Assembly (NCBI RefSeq): GCF_002878395.1
Contig: NC_061118.1
Coordinates: 92,488,678-92,552,677 of the forward strand
Length of the DNA: 64,000 nt
Reading direction: 5' to 3'
From: Capsicum annuum
Taxonomy: Eukaryota > Streptophyta > Magnoliopsida > Solanales > Solanaceae
The position numbers and the translations under genes are program-made. The notes below the pieces were generated by a model. The model was not told the DNA's origin. It did not search any database and saw only the letters and a list, made by a program, of their open reading frames with translations. This document shows positions 48,211 through 61,039 of this stretch, in pieces. Numbering within the stretch: position 1 is the first letter of the stretch; each line of letters starts with the position of its first letter.

Positions 48211-50140
48211 AAGAGGAGAGTCGTGCCACGATGTTAAATTAGGCGCTTGATGGGAGACAACCCATTTTACAACTCATCTTGTATTTGTTTTAATGCTTTG
48301 TAGGTCTTTTAATAAAAGTAGAGTACTCTGAAAAATAGGGGAAAATAGGGCTAGAAACTGGCAGCTATACAGGGAATAAAAAACTGAGCAAACACATGGG
48401 AATTAAGTCTCAGTTATCGTGGTTGTGGTTAGCAGACTACGATCGTATGTACGTAATTGCAGAATTATTGAAGTAATTGCGACTTCATAATCCTACAATG
48501 TCTACTATCTATGGAATCCTTTCTCATCCTTTTTACTTCTTAAACTTACTTTAGTTTAGGCACTTCTGGCCTTTGAGTTGGGGGAGTAGCAAGGCTACTT
48601 GGGGCTTTTTAGTTACGGATGAACTTTGCCCTATAATAGATTGTAAGGTAATTTTGAGTACCCTAGTATAAATGTCAAGAATGCAAAGAAGTCTGGGTAC
48701 TTGTGGCATTGTATTTTGTTAAACTGGGGTCATTTTGTACACCATTGGCAAAGTCTGAGTAGCCATAGGGGTAGTTTGACCGTTTTGAGCCTAAATGTAA
48801 GACTAAGGCTTTAGTTGTAGCCATAGTTTAGCAAATTGTGTGAGTGGCTAATGCAAAATAAAAAGCCCCCCTCCATCCAAAATTTTTGAAAAATCAAGGG
48901 CATGGATGGGAGTAATGTTGTAACAAAACTTTTTATTTTTTTGTGGCTTCATAAATTTTGACTTATGAATAGAAATAGATACTCCCATTTTGTCTCTCAC
49001 AGGAGTGGCATTTGAGCCCCTTGATGAATTTCGCATGCCATGTGTGGTGAGATTTTGGTAGTCATCTCTTGTACACTTATGTTATCTAGAACTTGCAGGC
49101 CACCTTTGTGATTTTGAAAGCCCACTCTAGCCTAAAAATCCTACCCAAGCATGAATATAATCCCTAGTTACCCAATTTGAGCCTTTCGACCTTTCTTTCG
49201 AAAGCACATTGCAAGATGTCAACCATTCTTTTTATTCCTCTTTAGAACCATACCCTCCTTGAACTTGAAAATGTAATTTGGGGATAAAAGCTTAAGTTGG
49301 GGGTGGTAAATATTGATGGAAGTTAAGTTTAGTGCCATAAAGATGTAGTTATATGCCTAATGTGCCTAGACTTTGAAAGGAACCGAATTAAAGAAGAAAG
49401 AGTCGAACAAAGGAAAGAATTTTATGAAAGTACAAGAAAAAGAGATAAAAGAAGTTGGGTAAACAAAGGAAATAAAAGGTAGGCATGATAAAAGAGAGAA
49501 AACAAAGGAGATTGGCCCATGGTAAAAAATGAAAATTGAAAAAGTGTGATGTAGATGTTCAAGAAAGGGTATAGCCATGTTATTCCCAAATGATATCCTA
49601 CCCTAACCCGAACCTACATTTCAATCTTAGAAAGTCCTTTGAGATCTTCAACCATGTATTTTCTTCATAGTGACAATTGAAAATAGGGGCAAGCTTATGG
49701 TATGACACTTATTGCATAGAGATTTTTTTAATGAGAGTGAGAGTTATTGTACTTAAAACTCCTTGTTGTATTTTTGGTAGTTCGGTGTGTTGAATTTTAT
49801 TTCTTGTGAGGATCGGCATGTGAAACAAGTTGGGGTAGATGATTTTGTCACCTTTAAAAGAATGAGGCAAATGGAGTATAGCTAAATTGTGGTCAAGAGA
49901 AAGCCACCTCTAGAGTATTGGTTATTGTTGCCTGATTGCTCTTTAAAGTCCTATGTATACTTAAATGTCACATCTTATGATGAAGGGTGTAGTGGGAATT
50001 ATCTTAGCCCATATGCAATGAGCTACTTATGGTCGCAACTAAAGTTGAAGTTATTGTGAGCTTTAAGGTACAAAGTTCGGGCATAAAGAATTATTATCTC
50101 ATGGTAAGAGGGAGTGTTACTTGAGAAAAAGCAAATGCTT
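48211..50140 (+). other. 3' internal non-coding region of element B
   Basis: Begins with TTAGGCGCTTGATGGGAGACA, usual after Athila pol. It then shows no env-like open frame; frames at 48848-49036 and 49366-49578 (minus) have no known motif. A block at 48410-48490 repeats the LTR words (ATCGTGGTTGTGG, CTACGATCGTATG) although it lies outside the LTR. Confidence 0.65.
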
Positions 50141-50155
50141 TAAGTTGGGGGGTGT
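50141..50155 (+). other. Polypurine tract of element B
   Basis: TAAGTTGGGGGGTGT abuts the 3' LTR start TGATGAGTGATG. Confidence 0.85.
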
Positions 50156-50426
50156 TGATGAGTGATGATTTTACCACTCATTCTCACTAAACATTTGTTA
50201 ACATTACCTTGTTTTGAATGAATAAATGAGACATAGTGGTGATAAAATGCACTAATATCCATTCCTTGCAAGCATAGAGTTGAGGAGATAAGAAGATATG
50301 GACAATGACTTGAAATGATAAAATGAGTCAAGAAAAAGCTACTAATGACTCAGAGAAAAAGTGGACTCAGTTACAGTGATCGTGGTCTGAGCACTGCCAT
50401 TACAGCCAGTTAAGCAGGGAGCATAT
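50156..50426 (+). repeat. 3' LTR of element B, left part
   Basis: Colinear with 41750-42025. Interrupted at CATAT (50422-50426) by element A, inside the repeated CG-word region. Confidence 0.9.
50422..50426. repeat. Target site duplication CATAT of element A, left copy
   Basis: CATAT before TGTAACTCC; second copy at 61035-61039. The pre-insertion site in the 5' LTR reads CAATATCCAGCC near 42031. Confidence 0.9.
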
Positions 50427-53135
50427 TGTAACTCCCCGATTATTTGAACCGGAATGCTACATGATGCTTATGACCCCAAAGGACCACAAGCTAACCCATG
50501 ACTGATATATATACCTGTACACTGCATAATATGACATAAAAATGCGGAAACATGCACTGAGAGGTCATAAGGTTAAATACTGAACATAACTAAATAATAA
50601 CAATAACGTCTGACCTAGAGTGGTATCTTAATACCAAAACAAAACTGAAATACTGAAGTCTGAAAAACATGAAGAATACTGTAGTCGTCTGAAAGCCTCT
50701 AACTGTCTGACTAAGGAGATGATGGGACAAGTCCCCAACTAACTCCGTCAACTGAAAATTGAACTAATATATCAAAATAAGATCACGTCCTCGTAGAATG
50801 AGGAATCACTTCTAAAAATCTGAACCCTGTAATGCTACTGCTGCTGCTGATCTGGGAGTCGTGTCTCTGAACCTATGGTGTATCATAAAAAGAAAAACAC
50901 CATAGCACAAATGCGTCAGTACAAAATAATGTACTAAGTATACGTGTGAGGTAGGCTGAATACATAGGGTTTATATACATGGCTGATAGTAACTGATTGA
51001 CTATTATGAACGTGAGAATGTATACATAAATACTTAGTAACTGAGATCGTGAGAACATGATAAATGAATCTATATACTAATGACATAAATTTACTGATAT
51101 CTAGCATGAATGATACTGGAGTTTCGATATCTAAAATAACTGATAACATGAGTGACTATGTCTGACAGTCCTAAATTTGATGGAACTATCTGAGTTCTAT
51201 ACTGTGACCGAGTTGACTGTATCTGACAGTCTTGAAATTTAAAGAACTATCTGAGTTCTTTTACTGAGACTGATACTGAAACTTTGGGAATATTTATTTA
51301 ACCGACATTCCCCAAATGCATTAGAACAGCTGATCTGGAGTCCAATCTATTCCCTGATTGGAAGGGTGTCAATACCACACCACGGGTAAGGACAACTATG
51401 GGTACCCTCATCTGACAGTATCCCTAAAAGAGAATGGTGAGGCCTCCATTTGACAGTGCTTATCCACCACATCAACGCTCATCTGACAGTGTTGATGTCT
51501 CAACCTATGCTGGCTACATAATCCTGGAACACAAGGATGACTACTAAGAATCACACCCTCATCTGCCCGTGTGTGTTCCCACGCTTGGGTTCACTAGGTG
51601 CTAATTTCTACTCCTATCTGAAGAGACTGAACATGATTCACTGACTGTACATGGACTGAGTTTACTGAATTCCGTTGACTGATGGAATACTATTGATATC
51701 TGATAACTGACTGAGTTCATGAGCTTACTGATCTTACTAAGTAATAAGTTCATGAGATTTTTGAGATTTCTTGAGTCACATGACTAATTGAATTCTATGG
51801 AACATGGCTTGACTGAGAGTATTATGGAAACATGACATGGATCTAGGAACACAACTATATTTTTTGGGTACAAGTACCTCCAGGAATCGATAGAAGGAAA
51901 CTGACAAGGCATGATATTCCTGAATACATGACCAACACCAACAATCCATAATACCTCTTGATCATAGGAATAGAGTTCATAATTCATAACGCCATAAATA
52001 AGGGATTTCATGCTTCACATAGTTATCATAGTCTTAATCATGGAAGGGAATACATATAACATGTACATACTTGCATGATTTCAATATCATGAACGTTGCA
52101 TAACACAACAGTCAATACACAACAAGAGCATGAAAATTGTGTTGCATCATAAGGGTTAGCATGGACTTGTCATTTAGATACTATTTAGTCATAAGGAACA
52201 TGATTCTATCATTCTAGGCATTTTATCAAACACATTACACGCACACTTTATAGCATAGGTGAAATCAACAATTTAAGAATCTAAAACTACTCAAACTCAT
52301 AGGTTTTTAATCAGCAAACTCACATACTTCATGGAAATTCATCAAGACACCATCTTGAAACATAAACACTAACTATCAACATGAACATGATCAAATCAGA
52401 ACAAGCAAATCATAATAGGTTATTTAAAACATGATTCTTGGACTCCATGAATGAAAGGGATCATGGATGAACACTACGCATACATTAGTTCATGATTTTG
52501 TGAAGATTGATGTAGAGATTCTTAAAACTTGACGATGAATTCCCTTGGAATTGAACCTTCTATGGAAACCCTAGGGCTTGTTCTTAAGAGTTTTTGAGAG
52601 TAATTGGGTATAAGTTGCTCAATTATTGCCAAATCTTGTGTTATAAGGCTTATATGGGGTGGGAAAATTTACCCTTTTAACCGTAGGACATGTCTTTAAT
52701 TTCTGAGAAAAGTTCTTGATTTTCATCCTTGGCGTGACGCGCCAATATCGCGCCAATTCACTGGAAAGTGACAAATGGAAAATTTCATTGGGGTACGAAG
52801 CCGAGCTATCACGTGGCCACCTTTTCTGCAACCTGGATGTCTGGCGCGATGCGCCACTATCGGAGCAACACTGGAAATTGACAATTTCCATTTGAGCTAT
52901 TTTTCAACATGCTGGAGGCTCAAGTGATACACTGTCTCACTAAAAAGGCTCTAACTATTCGTTCGGATGTTGAATTTGGGCAAATTTTATATCGATGGAA
53001 ATCTTATTAAATTTTACACATGAAAAAAGTCAAAATATTGAAAATTCCTCATGGAATAATCATCATTCACTTTATAATATAATACTACGCATTCTTGGGA
53101 TGAAATTAGCTAGGAAGAAAATTTGGGGTATTACA
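50427..53135 (-). repeat. 3' LTR of element A
   Basis: 2,709 bp. Plus-strand ends TGTAACTCCCCG and GGGGTATTACA. ACTGA/CTGA tetranucleotides are dense over 50520-51780, including a ~75-bp duplication (51146-51290) of the CTGACAGTC...AACTATCTGAGTTC type. CG words (GACGCGCCAATATCGCGCC, GCGATGCGCCACTATCGG) lie at 52735-52865. A minus TATA (CCCATATAAGCC) lies near 52648. Confidence 0.92.
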
Positions 53136-53152
53136 ATATCTCTCCCTTCAAA
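53136..53152 (-). other. Polypurine tract of element A
   Basis: The plus strand ATATCTCTCCCTTCAAA is a purine run (TTTGAAGGGAGAGATAT) on the minus strand, adjacent to the 3' LTR. Confidence 0.85.
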
Positions 53153-53518
53153 ACATTTGTCCTCGAATGAAACTGGCTGAGAGGGGGAACAATAAGCTGA
53201 ACATGAACTAAACATGGATAACTAGAACATGATTTCATTACTGATAAGCTGAACATAACATACTGAACATACATATCTGATGCATGTGTAACTGATTCAT
53301 GAATGCATAACTAAGTGCTCTGAGGAACTAAATTTTCTCACAATGAGAATGCATGTCTGATGCATAATTATATAACTGAGCTGGTACATGAATGCCTGAC
53401 CTAATATGCAATGGAAATTGTTACCAAGTTTGTGATAACACATGAGCATGAAACTAAATACCAAGTTTTCACTAAATACTTAACGTGAAGCTGAATAAGC
53501 TTAAGGAGAACTGTTACC

Positions 53519-53773
53519 TTAAGCTTGATCTGGATTGGCGGGAAAGAGGTTAGGATACTTGGTATGCATTTCTTCTTCTTCTTCCTAAGTATCTCCTTCG
53601 ATGGATTGATTTTTCCAAAGAACTTTGACTAGAGGAACTTCTTTGTTCCTTAATCTATGAGTCTGATAGTCTAGGATTTCGACTGAAATCTCTTCATAAG
53701 AGAGGCTATTTTGAACAACAATGCTATTAATAGGGACTACGATTGATGGGTCACCTATACACTTCTTGAGCAA
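53519..53773 (-). pseudogene. Chromodomain-like integrase tail of element A
   Basis: SLSYEEISVEILDYQ, HRLRNKEVPLVKVLWKNQS, then TKYPNLFPANPDQA and TAA at 53519-53521. Better preserved than in F; a single stop at about 53585 interrupts it at an expected Trp. Confidence 0.85.
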
Positions 53774-53779
53774 AGAAAC

Positions 53780-54960
53780 TTGAAAGACTTGATAAACTTA
53801 GGCTAGATCTAAAGGCAAATTGACCTCATAAGCTACCTTGCCGAAGCGACAGAGAATCTTGAAAGGGCCGACATATCGGGGACTAAGCTTTCCCTTTTTG
53901 CTAAACCTCTTCACTCCTTTCATAGGAGAGATCTTGAGGTAGACATGATCACCAATCTCAAACTCGAAATCTTTTCTACGCATATCTGCATAAGACTTTT
54001 GTTGGCTCTGAGCAACCCAGTCTTTCTTTGATTAACTGGACTTTATCTAAGGCATCAAACACTAAGTCAGGCCCTATGAATGAGGCCTTACTAACTTTGA
54101 ACCAACCGATTGGAGATCTACATCTCCTACCATAGAGAGATTTGAATGGAGCCATCTGATTACTGGAATGATAGCTATTGTTGTATGCAAACTCAATCAA
54201 AGGCAAGTAGTCATCCCAACTACCCTTGAAATCAATTACACATGCCCTTAGAATATCTTCTAAAGTCTGAATAGTCCTTTCTGCTTGACCATATGTCTGA
54301 GGATGAAAGGCTTTACTGAGATAAACTTGGGTACCAAGACCCTTTTGGAATGCTTTTCAGAAGTGAGAGGTGAACTGGGTACCTCTATCTGAGATGATAG
54401 ATAATAGAACACCGTGTAATCTGACCAACTCCCTGATATAGAGTTTGGCATAATCCTCAGCTGAATAAGAGGTATGAACAGTAAGGAAGTAAGCTGACTT
54501 AGTTATTCGGTCTACTATGACCCAAACTGAATCATACTGATGATGAGTTTTAGGCAAACCTGTCACAAAATCCATGTTTACTTCTTCCTACTTCCAAGTA
54601 GGAATGGTGAACTTCTATTTAGAACCAGTAGGCTTCTGATGCTCTATCTTAACTTGCTGACATGTAGAGCACTTAGCCACACACTCTACAATATTTATCT
54701 TTATCCCACTCCACTAATAGATCTCCTATAAGTTGCGGTACATCTTAGTGGCCCCTGGATGAATAGAATATCATGCACCATGCACTTCTACAAGAATTTA
54801 CTGCCTCAATTCATCTACACCTGGAACACACAGAAGACTATGACAATGAAGAACGCTATCTCCCCCTTGGGAGAAAACCTCTACTTTCTAATTCTAAACT
54901 GACTCTTTTAGATTGACAAGGATAGGATCCCTATCTTTCTTTTCTTTTACCTTAGAAACT
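53780..54960 (-). pseudogene. Integrase of element A
   Basis: From the right: disrupted zinc block (HGAxYSIHPGATKMY, ~54765; CSTCQQVK, ~54655), MDFVTGLPKTHHQYDS (catalytic Asp kept), DRITKSAYFLTVHTSYS, ISDRGTQFTSHF, QAERTIQTLEDI (~54270), FAYNNSYHSSNQMAP, YGRRCRSPIGWFKV and the [13 protein letters not shown] block. The D-D-E triad residues are all visible. Stops near 54355 and frameshifts near 53985 and 54300 break the frame. Confidence 0.9.
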
Positions 54961-55019
54961 AGAGATGATTCTGAAATACTCTGAACACATAAACTGCCCT
55001 CTGAAGAATCGACGTAGCG

Positions 55020-55507
55020 AATGCCTAGTTTGGCAAGCTAATGAACTTCCTGAACTAACTCCTTTTTACTATCCTTAACATGAGAAACACTACCCATGGA
55101 CAGTCTACTAAGAGCGTCAGCCACTACATTGGCCTTGCCCAGATGATAAAGAATGCTCATGTCATAATCTTTAAAGAGCTCTCACCACCTTCTCTGACGA
55201 AGATTAAGATATTTCTAAAAAAAGACATACTGAAGACTCTTATGATCTATGAATACATCTACATGAACTCCATAGAGATAATGCTTCCAAATCTTCAAGG
55301 CAAATACTACGGCTGCAAACTCAAGATCATGAGTAGGATAATTCTTCTCATGGGGCTTTAAATGTCTAGAGGCGTAGGCTATAACCTTACCATGCTACAT
55401 GGGACACAACCCAAAAGTACTCTAGATGGATAACAATACACTACAAACCCATTTAAACCATCTGGAAGAGCTAGAATTAGAGCTGAGGTGAGTCGAGTCT
55501 TTAACTC
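55020..55507 (-). pseudogene. RNase H of element A
   Basis: Minus-strand text equivalent to VLLDGLNGFVVYCYPSRVLLGC (~55430), [24 protein letters not shown] (~55330), [17 protein letters not shown] (~55250) and DALSRLSMGSVSHVKD (~55090). Several stops at Gln positions. Confidence 0.85.
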
Positions 55508-56430
55508 CTAAAAACTCTTCTCGTAAGAATCTGACCACTGAAACTTGACCTTTTTCAGAGTCAATCTGGACATAGGGGATGCAATAGAATAAAATCCCTC
55601 AAAAAACCATCTGTAATAGCCAGACAAGCCTAAGAAACTCCAGATATCTGATGGAGAGACAGGGCGAGGCCACTTTCTTACCATTTTAGTCTTTTGAAGA
55701 TCTACTCTAATTCCATGACCGGAAATGATATGACCAAGGAACACTGCTGACTTTAGCCAAAATTTGCACTTACTAAATTTGGAGAATAACTGATAATCTC
55801 TGAGAGTTTGAAGTACTGTTCTGAGATGGTCTATATGATCGCGCTCTGTGCGAGAATAGACCAGAATATCATCTATAAAGACTATGACGAACATGTCCAA
55901 GTACTACATGAACATACGGTTTATCAAGTCCATGAAAGCTACTGGGTTATTGGTAAGACCAAAGGACATGACTAGAAATTTGAAGCGACTATATCGAGTA
56001 CGAAAATCTATCTTCGGAATGTCACATTCTCTAACTTTGAGCTGATGGTAGCCAGATCTGAGGTCTATCTTAGAGAAATAACTGGCACCTGAAGTTGGTC
56101 AAATAAGTCATCGATTTTGGGAAGAGGATACTTGTTCTTGACCGTGACTTTATTGAGTTGACGGTAATCAATGCATATTCTGAGGGAACCATTTTTCTTT
56201 TGCATGAATAAGACTGATGCACCCCATGGGAAAATGCTGGGTCTGATGAATCCCTTGTCTAAGATATCCTTCAACTGTTCTTTCAGTTCATGGAGTTCTA
56301 TTGGTGCCATTCTGTATGGTAGAATAGAGATAAGCTGAGTACTTGGAAGAAGGTCTATGCCGAAGTTATTTCTCTTTTGGGAGAAATTCTTGGAAGATCT
56401 TTGGGAAAGACATTTAAATACTCATTAACC
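55508..56430 (-). pseudogene. Reverse transcriptase of element A
   Basis: [40 protein letters not shown] and [17 protein letters not shown] (56065-56310), then after a frameshift [27 protein letters not shown], and MFVIVFIDDILVYSRTERDH (55508-55900). Here the FIDD box is intact, unlike F and E. It ends DIWSFLGLSGYYRWFFEGF. Confidence 0.92.
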
Positions 56431-56559
56431 ACTGAGACTGATTTAAGATCGGGAGATTCAGAACTAGAGTCCTTAACATGCTCGAGATGATAAACAAACC
56501 CCTTAGATATCATTTTCCTTGCTCGAAGGTAGGAAATAAGATGACCTCTAAAAGCTGAA

Positions 56560-56960
56560 GTATTACTCTTTCACTCTAGGATGGGTTCATTTGGAACCTA
56601 AAATTGAACTATTCTGCTTCTGCAGTCAACCGTGGCATAGCAGGAATGAAGCCAATCCGTGCTGAGAATGACATCAAAATTAGTCATCTCTAACTTGACT
56701 AAATCTACTGACGTGACTTTTTAAAATATCATAACCAAGCAGTTCTTGTATACCCTCCAAGCTATAATGGTTTTACCCACTAGGGTAGAGACTGAAAAGG
56801 GCTCTGCTATAATTTTAGGACTGACTTCGAAATCACCTGCTATATAAGGAGTAACAAAAGGCAAGGATGCACCTGGATTTATCAAAGTGTAAATGTGAAC
56901 ATGAAATATCTGTAGTGTACCAGTAACAACATCAGGAGAATTTTCCTGATCCTATCAGGT
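56560..56960 (-). pseudogene. Protease domain of element A
   Basis: IFHVHIYTLINPGASLPFVTP (~56860-56920): active-site Asp replaced by Asn (DPGA to NPGA). Then SVSTLVGKTIIAW and FDVILSTDWLHSC (~56650). One stop at an expected Gln. Confidence 0.82.
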
Positions 56961-57059
56961 CTGAAGAGAATAGAGACGATTTGGGTGTTGCCCATTAGTA
57001 GCACTGGAAGTGGCACCCTACTGGTTCGGGCAATCAAACAGAGTTACAGAATAGTTTTG

Positions 57060-58097
57060 TTGACCCTGATAACCCAACTAGGGACAATCTCTTACTTATG
57101 GCCTGGCTTACGACAACCAAAATAGATATCACTACCAGCTCTGTAAGCACCTTTGTGGTTCTTACCATAAGTCTGGCATAGGGTATTAGTTTGGGTATTG
57201 CTGATACTGCCCTGAGACTTAGAGCATGGCACTCTATCTTTTTTACCCTCTCTGAACTTAGGAACTAGAGCACTGGCTGTAGAAAAAGCAAGAACTGATG
57301 ACTTAGGATAAAACTAGGAACGGTTTCTTCCTTTTGATTTAGGCTATCTAAAATTGAAGTTACCTGTCCTAACTTTTTTACTCTGCTTTTCTCTCTGCTT
57401 AATTTTCTGATCCTCTATCTGCTGAGCGTGAGTCATGAGTTGAGCTAAAGTTATTTCACTATTTAGCATGGCGTATTTACACTCATTAACCATGCTATCA
57501 TTTACCCCTGAAGCAAACTTACTCATCTTAGCTCCGTTGTCTGCAACCATATGAGGGGCATATCTAGATAATTGAGTAAACCTGAGAGAATCTCTTTCAC
57601 CATCATATTCCTTTATTTGAGGTTGATGAACTCTAGAACCTTCGCCTCCCTCATCTCCTGGGGAAAGAATCTATCTAATAAAGTCGTGACAAACTCCTTC
57701 CATTCTATGGACCTGCATCATCTACCCTATCAGACTTTCACTGCTTGTACCAAGTATGAGGCACATCTTACAACTGGTATGTGGCTATCTCAGCACTCTC
57801 AACAGTAGTCACCCCCATAATATCTATCACCTTATGGACCTGATCAATAAATTCCTGAGGGTCTACATCTACCTTACACCCGAGGAATGTTAGAGGATTA
57901 ATTCGGGTGAAGTCCCGAATCCTAGCTGCGGCTGAGTTGGCCACTAGGTTGGCCGGAATAACTGCTGGCCACTTATTATGGGTAGCTACTGACTGAGCAA
58001 GAGTAGTAAATGCAGTTCTGAATTTCGCATGAGAAACATGCCCGCCCAAAGGATCTTTGGGCTAAGAAGCTGACTGGTTTCTTCTCTTTGGAGGCAT
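57060..58097 (-). pseudogene. Gag of element A
   Basis: Start ATG (minus) at 58095-58097, MPPKRRNQSAS, then TAG at codon 12 where Gln is usual. HVSHAKFRTAFTTLAQSVA, RIRDFTRINPLTFLG, DPQEFIDQVHKVIDIMG, then a break to WKEFVTTLLDRFFPQEMREA-like text (~57650). Next MSKFASGVNDSMVNECK and LAQLMTHAQQIEDQKIKQRE (57344-57550), and a degenerate zinc knuckle near 57090-57180. Confidence 0.87.
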
Positions 58098-58303
58098 ATT
58101 CTGAAATCAAGAGGAGAAATGGATTAGAATGAGAGATTGACTTGTGATTATTCTCACAGGCACGACATGAATATTGAAAGAAGGGAAACTATTTCTTAAA
58201 ACATCTCATAGCCTTCTGCACATAAATGTGGCACGCAATACATCCATGTATAAGACTCTACTAGATGCGGCTTACAGACTTCCTAGGACTCTATTGAACC
58301 TTA

Positions 58304-58316
58304 GGCTCTGATACCA
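58304..58316 (-). other. Primer binding site of element A
   Basis: The plus strand GGCTCTGATACCA is TGGTATCAGAGCC on the minus strand, a perfect Met-type site four bases inside the 5' LTR. Confidence 0.92.
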
Positions 58317-58320
58317 AGTT

Positions 58321-61034
58321 TATAATGCTCTGATTATCTGAATCGGAATGCTACATGGTGCTCGTGACACCGAAGGACCACAAGCTAACCCATGACTGAT
58401 ATCTGTACCTATACACTGTATAATATGACATAAAAATATAGAAACATGCACTGAGAGGCCGTAAGGTTCAATATTGAATATAACTAAATAATAATAATAA
58501 CGTCTGACATAAAGTGGTATCTTAATACCAAAACAAAACTGAAATACTGAAGTCTGAAAAACATGAAGAATACTGTAGTCGTCTGAAAGCCTCTAACTAT
58601 CTGACTAAGGATTTGATGGGACATATCCCCAACTAACTTCGTCAACTAAAAATTGAACTGATATGATAAAATAAGATCACTTCATTGGAGAATGATGACT
58701 CACTTCTAAAACTCTAAACCCTGGAATGCTACTGCTGCTGCTGATATGGGAGTCATGTCTTTGAACCTATGGTGTAATATAAAAAGAAAACACCATAGCA
58801 CAAACGCGTCTGTACAAAAGAATGTACTGTGTATATGTGTGAGGTAGGCTAAATACATGGGGCTTACATACATGGACGATACTAACTGACTGACTAATAT
58901 AAATGTGAGAATGCAGACATGAATACTTAGTAACTGAGATCGTGAGAACATGATAACTGAATCTATATACTGATGACATGAATTTACTGATATCTAGCAT
59001 GGCTGATACTGGAGTTTCGATAACTGAAATAACTAATAACATGAGTGACTGTGTTTGACAGTCCTAAATTTGATGGAACTATCTGAGTTCTATACTGTGA
59101 CTGAGTTGACTATTTCTGACAGTCCTGAAATCTAAAGAACTATCTGAGTTCTTTTACTGAGGCTGATACTAAAACTGTGGGAATAGTTATTTAACCGACA
59201 TGCCCCGAATGCACTAGAACAGCTGAGCTGGAGTCCAATCTGTGCCTTGATTGGAAGGGTGTCAATACCATGCCACTGGTAAGGACAACTATGGGTACCC
59301 TTATCTAACAATGTCCCCAAACGAGAATGGTGGGGCCCTCATTTGACAGTGCTTATCCACCTCATCAACGCTCATCTGACAGTGTTGATGTCTTAACCTA
59401 TGCTGGCTACATAGTTCTGGAACACAAGGATGACTACTAAGAATTACACCCTCATCTGACAGTGTGTGTTCCCACCCTTAGGTTCAGTCGGTGCTAATTT
59501 TTACTCCCATATGAAGAGACTGAACATGATTCACTGACTGTACATAGACTGAGTTTTCTAAATTTTGTCGACAGACGGAATACTATTGATATCTGATAAC
59601 TGACTAATTTTATGAGATTACTGATCTTACTGAGTTCTGAGTTCATGAGATTTCTGAGATTTCCTAGGTCATATAACTGACTAACTTCTATGGAACATGG
59701 CTTGATTGAGAGTATCATGAAAACATGACATGGCTCTAGGCACACAATAATATTTTTTGGGTACAAGTACCCCCAGGACTCGATAGAAGGAAGCTGACAA
59801 GGTATGACATTTCTGAATACATAACCAACACCAACAACCCATAATACTTCTTGATCATAGGAATAGAGTTGATAATTCCTAATTCCATAAATAAGAGATT
59901 TCATGCTTCACATGGTTATTATAGTCTTGATCATGGAAGGGAATGCATATAACATGTACATACTTGCATGATTTCAATATCATGAACGTTGCATAACACA
60001 ACAGTTAATACACAACAAGAGCATGGAAATTGTGTTGCATCATAAGGGTTAGCATGGACTTGTCATTTAGAAATTATTGAGTCATAAGGAACATGATTCT
60101 ATCATTCTAGGCATTTTATCAAACACCTTATATGGATACTTTATAGCATAGGTGAAATCATCAATTTAAGAATCTAAAACTACCCAAACTCATAGGTTTT
60201 CAATCAACAAACTAACATTCTTTATGGAAATTCATCAAGACACTATCTTGAAACATAAAAAACAATTATCAACATGAACATGATCAAATCAGAACAAGCA
60301 AATCATAATAGGTTATTTAAAACATAATTCTTGGACTCCACGAATGAAAGGGATCCGTGGATGAACACTATGCATACCTTAGTTCATGATTTTGTGAAGA
60401 TTTACAGAGAGATTCTTGAAATTTGACAATGAATTCCCTTGGAATTGAACCTTCTATGAAAACCCTAGGACTTGTTCTTGAGAGTTTTTGATAGTAATTG
60501 AGTATAAATTGCTGAATTATTGCCAAATCTCGTGTTATAAGGCTTATATAGAGTGGGGAAATTGACTATTTCAACCTTAGGACACGTCTTTAATTTTTGA
60601 GAAAATTTCTTGATTTTTATCCTTGGCGCGATGCGCCACAATCGCGCCAAGTCACTGGAAAGTGACAAATGGGAAATTACACAGGGGTGCGACGCGGAGC
60701 TATCGCGTGGCCACCTTGTCTGTGAACTGAAAGTTTTGCACGATGCGCCACTATCGTGGAGAAACACTGGAAATTGACAATTTCCATTTGAGCTATCTTT
60801 GCGACATGCTGGAGGCTCAAGTGATACACTGTCTCACTAAAAAGGCTCTAACTATTCGCCCGGGTGTCGGATTTGTGCGAATTTTATATCGATGGAAAGA
60901 TTATTGAATTTTTCTATATGAAATAAATTGGAAATCTTGAAAATTACTCATGAGATAATCATTATTCACTTTAGAAGATAATACTAGGTATTGTTGGAAC
61001 AAAATTAGCTAGGAAGAAAATTTGGGGTGTTACA
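58321..61034 (-). repeat. 5' LTR of element A
   Basis: 2,714 bp, colinear with 50427-53135. The inner end is decayed (TATAATGCTC). Minus TATA (CTCTATATAAGCC) at about 60539-60551, with the CG words (GCGCGATGCGCCACAATCGCG, GACGCGGAGCTATCGCG) at 60626-60760 just upstream of it. CTGA-rich region 58400-59680. Confidence 0.92.
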
Positions 61035-61039
61035 CATAT

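Larger units (their letters stand above)
50427..61034 (-). mobile_element. Element A: complete, dead Tekay-type chromovirus
   Basis: 10,608 bp in minus orientation: 5' LTR 58321-61034, primer site, gag, protease, RT, RNase H, integrase, chromodomain-like tail, purine tract, 3' LTR 50427-53135. CATAT flanks both ends. A is the innermost of the E-B-A nest and so the latest of the three. It keeps the RT catalytic box but has many stops elsewhere. Confidence 0.94.

Noticed and set aside
49366..49578. 70-residue hydrophobic minus frame as an env-like protein of B
   Set aside because: Wrong strand for B, and no signal peptide or transmembrane layout like Athila env-type ORFs.
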